Shown here: one piece after another, positions 46,101 through 58,100 of the stretch | Layout of the letters: each line of letters begins with the position of its first letter | Position numbering within the stretch: the stretch's first letter is position 1 | Origin: Bubalus kerabau | Taxonomy: Eukaryota > Chordata > Mammalia > Artiodactyla > Bovidae | Assembly (NCBI RefSeq): GCF_029407905.1 | Contig: NC_073627.1 | Span: forward strand, 49,655,001 to 49,719,000 | Length of the DNA stretch: 64,000 nt | Direction of reading: 5' to 3' | Position numbers and translations under genes: made by a program | Notes under the pieces: generated by a model | What the model saw: only the letters and a program-made list of their open reading frames with translations | What the model was told of the DNA's origin: nothing | Database searches by the model: none

Positions 46101-49100
46101 GTAATTCATTTCTGTGATATCATCACTGCATTCATCCTCTCATCAGATTACTTTTTAAATTAAGGCTTTTTCTTTGTGTTCTATCCAACATCTTGGCACC
46201 AATATCAATTCACCTTCCCTTTCTCTCTTCTCAGCTCTCTTTTTCCAGATGTAGTGAACTGTATGCAGACGGATAATCTGGAACTGAAGAAGCTTGTGTA
46301 TCTCTACTTGATGAACTATGCCAAGAGTCAGCCAGACATGGCCATCATGGCTGTCAACAGCTTTGTGAAGGTAACTTTTTCTCAGGGACTCAAGAACAGT
46401 TTCTTCTATCTCAGAAAGCCTTTTAAGAAGTGTCTCTTGATATGGTTAGCATTGCAAATAAGCAAACTCTGTTCCAGAAGAGGGTTTCTAGAGAAGTATT
46501 GGCGACAAGTAGGAATGTTCATGATTTAAGCATTCTGTATGCTGGCATTTGTCATCCAGTTAGACCATATGGTGAGCTTTCTGTCAGCTGGGCTTGGTAC
46601 CTCCTTGCCAGATGGGAGAAGAAAGCCAAGTGAAATGTCACTCTTAACCCTCCATGGCAGACAAAGGTTGCGCATATCGTTATAGTGTCAGTAATGTGGG
46701 GTCTTGTCTATTTGTCTTTGTAGAAAGTATGCTTATGTTTCAGAAGTAGTGGAAACTATAGAAGCTGCCTTTTCATTTTGTTTTAATAAATATTATAATA
46801 GTTGATTAACATTTTGTTGTTATTATGGAAATTTTCAAACATACTCAAGTAGAGGAAATGGTATAGTAAGTTCCTAAATACCACCTTGTAGTTTCAGTAG
46901 TTACCAGCCTATGACCAGTCTTGTTTAACTTATATTCTCCATACCTGCTTTCCTGACCCCCGCCTCCTCTCCTGCTGGATGATTTTAAAGCAAATTTCAA
47001 ACATTCTAAGGATGAAAAATCATTTAATCAACTGACCATCAAAGAAAGTCCTTAATACTATTGTATATCCAGTTAAATTTCTCATATGATTAAATATGAT
47101 GAACATAATAATAAGGTTGTTTCTATTAGAAATTGGGATTTTTTTTGTTTTGTTTACTTCTTGTTTTTTTCCTCTGTCTGTAATTCAGTGTACCTTAGAA
47201 GCAAAAATCAGACGGCATTTCTAAAATTAGCTGCTATTGTTCATTGAAAAAATGAACATTATGCTTTCTTCTCATGGAATTTTTTGTGTATGTTTAGCTA
47301 AAAAATGTACAGAATCAAAATAACATTCTGTCTGGTGATTCATAGATGTATGATATCATTGGAAAGAATTTAGGTTACATTTTTTTAAAGTTAGCTTGTG
47401 CATAGGTTTATAAGGTTTAAAGAAATTTTTTAATACAGGGCAATCTAAGGGGTATTCCTTCACAGTAAGTGCTCTGTTACTATTTGTACTGTATTTGGAG
47501 GCACTTGCTAGGAAAGGAGAATGTATGTTAATCAGGATTTCAGCGGATCTCTCTGCTGCTTCACTTAAGGAACTTCTGGGCGGCCCAGACCAGCTTCTGG
47601 AGTCTCTTTTGTTTTCTTGGCTGTAGGCCCCAGATATATCCAGCCCTCTTTTCTCCTTGCTTGATTGTTGTGGAGTGGGACACATCTTTCCAGTTTCTGG
47701 TTTTTTCCTGTGGCAGAATACAAGCCCAGAGCCCTTTTCTCTTTTTAGGGCAGGTCACTAACGGCCATGAGGATAGTAACACCAGCTGTCTGAGTTTCTG
47801 CCCAGCTCTGGAACGGATCCTACAGGCCATGTCTTCATTGTCTATATAAAACAGTTAAATGAATTCCTAGCCTAATCTCTTTGAATAGGCAACTAAATTT
47901 TGTACTGGAAAATGTGGGTTCTGATATAGAATATAACTGGAAACCTACATTAATTAAATATTCTTTTGTGGCTTATAGAAATCAGACTGTTAGGTTTTAG
48001 ACACCAGGTACACCAGTAGTTGTCAATGATTGTTGTCTGTAGGATTGTGAAGATCCCAATCCTCTGATTCGAGCCTTGGCAGTCAGAACCATGGGGTGCA
48101 TCCGGGTGGACAAGATTACAGAGTATCTCTGTGAGCCCCTCCGCAAGTGCTTAAAGGATGAAGATCCCTACGTCCGGAAGACAGCAGCAGTCTGTGTGGC
48201 AAAACTCCATGACATCAATGCCCAGATGGTGGAAGATCAGGGATTTCTGGATTCTCTGCGGGATCTCATAGCAGATTCAAATCCAATGGTAATGTGTTTC
48301 CACTTTTTTATGAGAGCAGTATTTAAAGTGGGTCTCTTTTAAAAAGCATGTTTAAAATAAATCTTTGGGACATTGAGCCATAGCTTAGCTATGTGAAGCT
48401 TGATTTCCATGGGACCCAAATATTGTCTGTCTCATACCCTACTGAGCTGAAAACCAAGTCCTAATATACAAATAGTATATATATGCCATTTATTTATTTA
48501 TACTTTTCATTATAGGAATTTTCAAACATCTTCAAAATTAGAGTTACTAAATGAGTAAATAAAATGAACTCAGTTACCATCACCAGGTTCAATAATTATT
48601 AATACATGCTAGTCTGTTTTACCTGTTTTCTTCTCCTACCCCCTACTTATATATGGGTAACTTAAAGATATCACACATGAATGGGTCTCTATTTGAATTT
48701 AATGTGTCATTATAATTAATAATAACCTTTAATAATCTTGTATAAAAACAGGTTTTTTTTATACAACAAATCAAGATGATTTGAGGAGATTTTCACAAGT
48801 ATCTTTGAGAAAACTTTTAGAGAAAATTTAAGGCTACTTAATAGAATTGTGAGAAACTGTTTCAGGAATGCCTTATGTTTTACTGTATCTTGAAGATTTT
48901 CCTAGAACAAGTGTTAGCATTCAGATCAGATCAGATCAGTCGCTCAGTCGTGTCCAGCTCTTTGCGACCCCATGAATTGAAGCACTCCAGGCCTCCCTGT
49001 CCATCACCAACTCCCGGAGTTCACTGAGACTCACGTCCATCAAGTCAGTGATGCCATCCAGCCATCTCATCCTCTGTCGTCCCCTTCTCCTCCTGCCCCC

Positions 49101-52100
49101 AATCCCTCCCAGCATCAGAGTCTTTTCCAGTGAGTCAACTCTTTGCATGAGGTGGCCAAAGTACTGGAGTTTCAGCTGTAGCATCATTCCTTCCAAAGAA
49201 ATCCCAGGGTAGCATTAGGGATTATTAAATTGTTGGACCGTGCTGCCCTCTAAATAGGAGGTTTTTCTTATTTCCTTTCTTCAACATCTTGTTAAGAAGG
49301 TGCCCAGGAGGCAGAATTTAAGGAGGCATTCATTTTCAGGTCCCCACTATACCTGCGCAAGCTTGAGAGTAGAATACCTCTCTCCCGCCTTATTCTCAGT
49401 TCAGTCGCTCAGTCGTGTTCGACTCTTTGTGATCCCATGGACCGCAGCACGCCAGGCCTCCCTGTCCATCACCAACTCCCGGAATTTACTCAAACTCATG
49501 TCCACTGAGTTGGTGATGCCATCCAACCATCTCATCCTCTGTTCCCTTCTCCTCCTCCCTTCAATCTTACCCAATATCAGGGTCTTTTCAAATAAGTCAG
49601 TTCTTCGCATCAGGCCAATACTTTGGCCAAAGTACTGGGGTTTCAGTTTCAGCATCAGTCCTTCCAATGAATATTCTGGACTGATTTCCTTTACGATGAA
49701 CTGGTTGGATCTCCTTGGCCTTATTTTGTAAACATTTAAATCATTTGTTTGAGCTCTTCATTCTTGTTATTTTAGTGAAGAACCGAAAAGCTTGGTCTAA
49801 GAGATAAACACATATATATTCACATGCCTGCTTTTGTTCTTGAACCCATACTTTTCATCTAAACTGTATGTCCTGGTTTTTTTGCCAGAAGTATTGCTGT
49901 TTTTAGACTGCTGGTTCTCCTTTTTATCAGATGGGTCAAATTTTGCTGATAAGAAATGAATGAGTGTAAGAATGTGAAGTAAATTCCAGTGTCTAGTGGT
50001 GGAATGGAAGGTATAGTAAATCAAACATCTGAGAAGGTCCTAAGGCTAATGATGCCCTTCCTTATACCATTAAGAAAGAAAGAGAGGCTTCTCGGATGGT
50101 CCAGCGGTTGGGAATCTGCCTAGCAATGCAGGAGTTCGATACTTGTCTGAGAACATCCCATTTGCTGCGGAGCAACTAAGCCATTGCACCACAACTGAGC
50201 CCTCATGCCTAGAGCCTGTGCTCCGCAATAAGAGAATCCACCACGACTACGTGCACCGCAACTAGAGAGCAGACCCCACTCTACTCGCAGCCCTCGTGCG
50301 CAGCAACAGAAGACCCAGGGCAGCCAATAAATGAATAATTTTAAAAAGATGAAAGTGCATTCTGTGTCAGGCATAGTGATAGGTGCTTTTACTTAAGGTT
50401 TTTTTTTTTTTTTAAGTAGTTCTCCTATCTTCTGAACTAGAAGTTATTCTGAATTAGAGGTTATTCTGTGATAGCGATCAAGTAGTGTATACTTCAGTTC
50501 AGTTCAGTCACTCAGTCATGTCCGACTGTTTGCTACCCCATGAACTCCTGGAATCCATCCAAACCCATGTCCATTGAGTCGGTTATGCCATCCAACCATC
50601 TCATCCTCTGTGGTCCCCTTCTCCTGCCCTCAATCTTTCCCAGCATCAGGGTCTTTTCAAATGAGTCAGCTCTTCACATCAGGTGGCCAAAGTACTGCAG
50701 TTTCAGCTTCAGCATCAGTCCTACCAATGAACACCCAGGACTGATCTCCTTTAGGATGGACTGGTTGGATCTCCTTGCAGTCCAAGGGACTCTCACTTGG
50801 AGAAGCTAAAGAATAATCCCAGCGTCACTCAGCTAGTGGTACTGTGGCCAGAATTCTAACCTGGTTCTGAGCCCTAGTACCCATCAGTGGTTACTGCCTC
50901 CGTGGGTGTGTATATACATGATATAATTTAAATATATATATGCACATACATATTTAGGACTGTTTGGTTTTCTGAAAATGGTTAAAATTTTGAACAAATA
51001 AAGGCCTTAATTATCTGACGACTGTTCTAATAAGGAAATCCCCTGAACGCTTTTATTCTCATGATAGGTATGAGTCCAGTGTTACTGCTCTTGAGGGAGA
51101 ATTTGGTTCCACTTTTTCAGAAGTTGCCCCGCATGGTGGCAGCACTGCACCAGCGACCATCAGAACCGCTGCAGGAGTTGATGCTTCCTGGTTCTACCTG
51201 AGTGGTTTCCCTATAGCTCACTTGAGAAGGGCATCCTAGATGTGAAAGCACCAGAACATCTGGAGAAATGACTTTGAAATCAGAGGGTAAAATGTCAGTT
51301 AAAATCTGATTACTTTTTTGGTGGACAGAGCCTTGCTTGTGGATCTTAGTTCCCTGACCAGGAAGGTAGCTAAGTGCATCACTATACCATCACCGTGTAC
51401 TTAGTTCCCTAACCAGGGATTGAACACTGGCCCTTGGCAGTGAGAGCATGGAGTCCAAACCACTAGACCTCCAGGGAATTTCCATTACAATATTAATTTA
51501 AAAGGTACGGATCCCTTTGATATCTGTACAGATTCATATGGTAAGACCTTTTCTGAGGAATTAGAGCTAAACTTATCTTTAAAGGCCAATTTTATTAGTC
51601 CATTTTGTTGAAAGTAAATGTGTACTTAGAAAGAGGAAGCACTTTTCTGCAAGAGGAGGATAACTCCCATGATTTCTTCACACATATCAGAATTTTGAAA
51701 GTTCCCGTCTCCGTAAATTGGTATTTGCAAGAAGGATACACTTTTGGGTGATAGTGACTTTTCTCTAGCTTTTTATCCACAGATTAGGATTTTCCCTTCT
51801 TACTACAATTTTTCTTTTCTCTCTCAGAGGCATTTTGAGATATTCCAATTTCTGTTAATGTTTACACTGGAATCGGCTCCCCGAGACTTGCCTGGACAGC
51901 CCCACCACATGTGCTTTGCTTTTTGTTTGTGAATTTAGGTCTCCTGAATCCTTTGGCTCCATGCCTTAGCCCCTTTGATCTTGTCTTGGAAGCCTTCTCA
52001 GTTCTGTCATCACTCTGAGAACTGCCCTGGGAATGTCCCTCTTCCATTGCTCTGGTCTCTCAGCCAAAGTACAAACTACTGGATTAGTTAAAACAGCAAC

Positions 52101-55100
52101 ACCCCCAGAGTCACGTTTTTCATTTGTTGAGGGTTTTTCTGCACAAGCAGCATGCTCTCAGAACTTGCCCCAGTATGGCCTTTAGCAAAGGCTCTAGTTG
52201 AACTGCCAGCTCCTTTTTTTTCCTCAGCTTCTTTTAATTTAAACTTATTCTGGAAAGCTCTCTTATGAAAAGTAGCACTTTTCTTCTTAGAAAAAGTATG
52301 TATTTTAACCATGGGTTAGCCAGCAGTTAGAAGCCACGTGAAGTTACGACAGTGGTTCTCAACTGGTAGCGGTATTCTCCCCTGAGGGTATGCGGCCGTG
52401 TCCGGAAACACTTTTTGTTGTCACAGCTGGTGGGAAGATTGCTACTGACATTTGGTAAGTAGGGTTCAGGGATTCATTAAACATCCTGCAGTGCACAGGG
52501 AGTCTTCTGCAGCCAAGAATTATCCATCCCAAAACGTCAGTGGTGCTAAGGTTGGGAAAATTTGCTGTTTGGCATCCTGGCGTGGCTGCTTACTAGAAGC
52601 ATGGCCTTGAGCCTGTTATATAAAATGAGCTTCAGTGTCCTCATCTGGAAAAATAAAAATAAAAGCAGGAAATAATGCCTGTTTTACTGGATTATTTTGA
52701 ACATGAAGGAATAATTTATTTGAAAATTTAAATAATGCCTAACAGAGTAAATGCTTAATAAACAGTAGCTGCTATTCTGGGGAAATTTTTAAAAATTTAT
52801 TTATTTTTAATTGGAGGATAATTGCTTTACAGTGTTGTGTTGGTTTCTGCCAAACATCAGCATCAATCAGCCGTAGGTATACACATGTCCCTTCCCTCTT
52901 GAACCTCCCTCCCGCCTCCCCCCCATCCCGCCCCTCTCATGTTGTCACAGAGCAGCACGTGGAGCACTTGTGCTACAGCAGCTTCCACTTCGCTATCTGT
53001 TTTACATATGGTAATGTACATATTTCAGTGCTGTTCTCTCAGTTAGTCCCACCCTCTTTTTCCCCTGCTGTCCATGAGTCTGATCTCTATGTCTGAGGCT
53101 CTGTTCCCACCCTGCAAAGGGGTACATCAGTACCAGTTTTCTAGATTTCATATATATGCATTAATATATGATATTTGTTTTTCTCTTTTTGATTTACTTC
53201 TCTCTCTATAAGGGTCTAGGTTGATCACCTCACTAGAACTGACTCAGATTCATTCCTTCTTATGAACAGCAGCTATTCTTGAGGAATAAACCTAACATGA
53301 CATGCTTTCCAATTAATGTAATTTTTATTTAGGCCATTAGTTTGTGGAGGTTTGCTGTCAGTCTGAGATGGTAAATAATGAAAAACTCAAGTCTCTCTAG
53401 ATCACTTTGTAAATTTGAGAAGGATTTTTGTCAGAATATATTTGTTGTCCTTGTGGGCTTTGTAAAATTGTTTATTAATAACCTCAATTTAGTACTTTAA
53501 TTACATTACTACTTATTATCCCTAGATTAATAAATAGAGTTGTAAACTTAGAATATTATACAGAAGTGAAATTTGAAATGCGTAATGCTCTTCATGCCCA
53601 GTGTCCATGGAGGAGTTTCAGAACTGGTCAAATTTTAGGCATGTGGGAGAGTATCAGTATGTGTGGTGGGCAGTGGGTAGGAGTGATGTAGCAGGTAACA
53701 TGTTCAGTCTTTGTCTGGATGCCCCTGGTAAGTAATGTGTGTGGTTGAGTTAAGTGGAATCATGGCAGCTGCCTAGTTAGAAGCGTGCCTGCCCACTGGT
53801 TGATCTTAGTGCTTTTCTGTCTTTATTTACAGAGGAAGGAAACAATTTTTGTTTTCCTTTATGATAAACTTTGTGAAGATCTTTTTATGTGTATTCTTAC
53901 CTTAGAGATTTTAATCATAATCAGTTTTTATTTTAAAAGTTATTTCTAACTTAGGGTGTTTTTTTTTTTTTTAATCTCATTTTTTGGGGTAGATTTTTAG
54001 ACTTAAAGTTTCAAAAACAATACAGAAACTTCTCATATGCTTGTTTTCACACAGGTTTACTCAATATTAAAATATAATTACGGTACCTTTGTCAAAACTA
54101 AGAAATTAACTTTGGTACATCATTATAAACTGAAGTGCAGGCTTTATTTCACCTGTTTCAAAACAGATGTCCTTTTGCTATTGCAGCATTCAGTTCAGCA
54201 TACCAAATTGCATTCAATCACTTCCTCTTATAAAGAGTTGACTCACTTTTTTTGTTTCGGCTTAAACAGCGTAAGTTTATTTTCTCCCAGTTCTGGTGTC
54301 AGTAGGCTTAGTTTCTTCTCCTAAGGCCTCTCTTCCTGGCCCGTAGATGGGCATCTCCCTTCTCTTCACATGATCCTCCCTCCTTAGGTGGCTATTCAAA
54401 TTTATTCTTCTTATAATGACGCCAGTTATATTGGATTAAGGTCCACTGTAATGACCTCATTTTAACTTAATTTCCTCTCTAAAGACCCGATCCCCAAACA
54501 CAGTCACATGAGGTTTCTGGAGGTTAGGACTTCAAATCTTCAAATGTGAATTTTGGGGAGATACAACTCAGCCCTGTAGGAGGAGGATAATAGAATTTAC
54601 TTCACAGACTTGTGAGAATTAATTGAATTAGAACATGTAAAGTGCTTAGAACAGTGATTAAAAATGTTTTGTATTGCTAAAGATGACATTTGAAATGACA
54701 TGAAAGTGAGACAGCCATTTCACAGATGTCCCTAAGCTCTTGCCTTCTCTGGAAGTGGCTCCTTTGAGTCCTTAAAGTTCTCAGAGCCTAGTACCTTCAG
54801 AAGCGCTCCCCACTTACTTTGGATAAGAGTTGACTCACTGTTTACCAAGGTATCTCAAAACAGAAAAGTGCTTTGTGACTGTGAAATGATTTTTTTTTTC
54901 TTTCCCAGTATTATAGCGTGCGGGTTAAAACTCAGGCTCTGGAATCATTCAGACTTGGGTTTGTATCCTGGTCTGCCTTTCTTAGCTTGATGGTCTTCCC
55001 GAACATCTCAGTAGCGTCATCTACAAAATGGAGATTATAAACAGTGTTTCTATCATAGGATCATTGTGAAAGATAAAGGACAGAAGGCTTGCAAAGCAGT

Positions 55101-58100
55101 TTACCATCAATCTGATATAGAGTAAGCCCTTAATATAACAAACTTTTCCTTACTGTATATCAGTCGTGGTGTTGGTTTTTAATGATTTTAGAAAGGTTAA
55201 TATTTCAGTGGCAATTTTATTAAAAAAAAATTTTTTTTTGTATACATTATTTAAAGCCAGACATTATTTTTTAGGGGGTTCTGAGGGCAGCATATCTACA
55301 AATGGAAGCTTAAGTCTATCTACAATATTAACACACCATTGCAGAATTACTCTTAAAAGAATTGTTCAAAGATATAACTAGAGCAGTTTTTGTTGGCAGC
55401 TTCCAGAAAACTGGATCTGTTTTATATTGTAATTCAGTTTGTGCTAAAAGATCCCAGCTTGTTCATTTCTTAGTGTCCCTTTTAAAATGATCTCAGGCTC
55501 TAATTTGGCAGAGGATTACTTATTCTCAAAAAGAGGAGGAGATAACTGGTGTGATAATGAACTTTTTGTTTTGTTCATGTTGCAGCATTCTTTTGTGTGA
55601 TTTTAGGGCCTGTGGACCAAGTAACTCTCTGCCTTTTAACTCTTAGGAGTGCCTCTGGTACATATGTAGACATTTATTTGTAGTGTTTTGGCTTTGTGCT
55701 TATTTACATTTCATCAGAACACATCTTAAGCTACTCACATAAGTAATGAGTTTCACTGAGTCTAATTTTTAAATCTTGTTACTATGTATTCAGACTTTGT
55801 TGCTGTAATAGGATGTGTTGACTCTACTAGGTAAGTGTATTCATTCAACTTTCTCATTCTGGAGAAGATGGGAAAACAGAACATTAGAATGTCATATAAT
55901 CAGCGTATTATTAGTTGACAGTCTGGACAGTGTCTTTGGATTAAAGCATGAGCTGTAAAATTAGCTGGTACCATATAGTCATATGGAAAAGGCAATGGCA
56001 ACCCACTCCAGTACTCTTGCCTGGAAAATCCCATGGGTGGAGGAGCCTGGTAGGCTGCAGTCCATGGGGTCGCTAAGAGTCGGACACAACTGAGCAACTT
56101 CCCTTTCACTTTTCACTTTCATGCATTGGAGAAGGAAATGGCAACCCACTTCAGTGTTCTTGCCTGGAGAATCCCAGGGATGGGGGAGCCTGGTGGGCTG
56201 CCATCTCTGGGGTTGCACAGAGTCGGACACGACTGAAGCGACTTAGCAGCAGCAGCAGCATATAGTCATATCCTTGGAGATGATAATGTCTGAAACCTGT
56301 TTAGAATAAATGCCTTGTGCTTTAACATGTTATTTCAGGCAACTCCATAAAGAAGAAAGTGAGGTTTTGAACTGCTGGTGATTTTCAGGAGGATAAAAAT
56401 ATACAAATCACCTGTATATTTCATTATAATAGATTTGCTTAGCTATTCTACTGCTTTCAATTCAAGTCTTCAAGGGGCAGCAGCCAAACGGAGTGTAAAT
56501 TGAATATGAGAATTGAAGCGTTTTTTTCAGAGTGTGTGACCTTGAAGGTCATAGCTAGGAATGAAAGTCTTTTAAATAGTAATTTAGTTAACAGGAGGAA
56601 GTCACTGTACCGAGAAGTGCTGTCTTTCTTGGGTTCTGGAACCAGGAAAGTGAGTGAAATTAGAGAAATCATTCCAAGGGACAAGGAAATGTGTGAGAGA
56701 TTCCTCCTAAAAAAACCTCTATCTGTGATACTCCACTCCCAGTGAGTAGATTTCTTTATAGCATTCTTTTTACAGGATCATTTTTATTTTACTCATATCC
56801 ACCACTCCAGCTTGCTACTTTTTAAAAAAGAAAAAGTGAGGTCAAATTTATGCCCTTAGAATTTCTGTGTATACAATAGGGGTAGCTTCTAAATCGGGTT
56901 TCATAGCCATATGGTAAATCTTGCCGTTAAGTACTGCTAGGATGTGATTAGCTCTGAAATATATAAAGTAAGAGAATACCTTTTTCTCCTTGTATAAATC
57001 TGCCAGGAAATAATGTTTTGATTATATCATCCTGCCCAACTTTGATTTTTCTTTCACAGCTCTTGGGACTTCTATAAATATAGGTGGCCAGAGGTTCTTT
57101 ACTGCGTGAGGTTCTTTTCTGACAATTTTTGTTTACCAACCACACCATTAAGCAAAGGCTTTCATGAAAATTAAAAAGCATGAAGAGTGAAATAATAATC
57201 TCCATCATCAGATACGGGCCATGTGTTCATATTCAAGCATTTTCTCTCTTTGGGCTGTGTTGATTAAGCAAGTCACTGAGTTTCTCTATTTATAAATTCA
57301 TTTTTAAAACCTGTTTCCTTATCTGTAATAGGTTGATTTTGATAGCAACTACATTAGAGTTGCTGAGGGTAAATGGCATAGTAAGTGTTCAGTAAATTTT
57401 AGCTATTGCTGTCTTTTATTTCTTTATCCAATTCTATTAAATATAGTATAAGGTAAGTCAAAACACAAGTTGCTAATGTTAAAAAGAATTTAGCAGACTT
57501 CAGGGGTTCACGTGGAGCTGTCAAATTGAAGGGAAGTGTGTAGTTAGGGCAGAGAAAGATTTGTTTAGTATTGAGTGTGATTTTATTTATATACATACAT
57601 GTGTGTGCATGCTTTTGCATGTATGATTATATTTGTGTTTAGTGTCTATAAAGGATACATATTACATTAGGTCTACAGGGATGAAGGTGAGATATTTAGT
57701 TGCAGTCTCCCAAAGAACAGAATTGACTGTAATTGGGAGGTAAGGTGAACTAAAAACAGTTTTTTTGTTGTTTTTTTTTTTTTGATGTTATGGGATGTGT
57801 TCCTTTGTAGCGTAGATGCAAGGACAAGTGAATTGTCCTATATAATCCTGCTATACTGTCTTGAAGTTAATGTTTGCCTCCTTGAGATTCAGTGTGACTA
57901 GCTCATTTTAAGTTTTTATTAGTGTAAGAGAAGTGTGGCTTACTGACCAGGAGAACTCTAGGCAACCCTTTATGGATCCACCTCAGTATGTTTCTAAAAA
58001 CCTAGCAGTGTGAATGTGAAGATTAGGAGATGAAAATGGAAAGGTATTAATAGAATAGAAGGGATTTAGAGGAACAGCAGTACAGTTTTGTTCAGTTCAG

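Larger units (their letters stand above)
49915..51040. repeat. Direct duplication, copy B
   Basis: The partner of 44,930-45,690 in the same orientation. Interrupted by a CHR SINE (50,085-50,345) and a BovB scrap (50,492-50,803), neither present in copy A. Confidence 0.7.

Noticed and set aside
47561..47830. 89-codon minus-strand frame in AP2B1 intron 4
   Set aside because: No recognised domain, splice context or paralogue; possibly an old processed fragment but unsupported.
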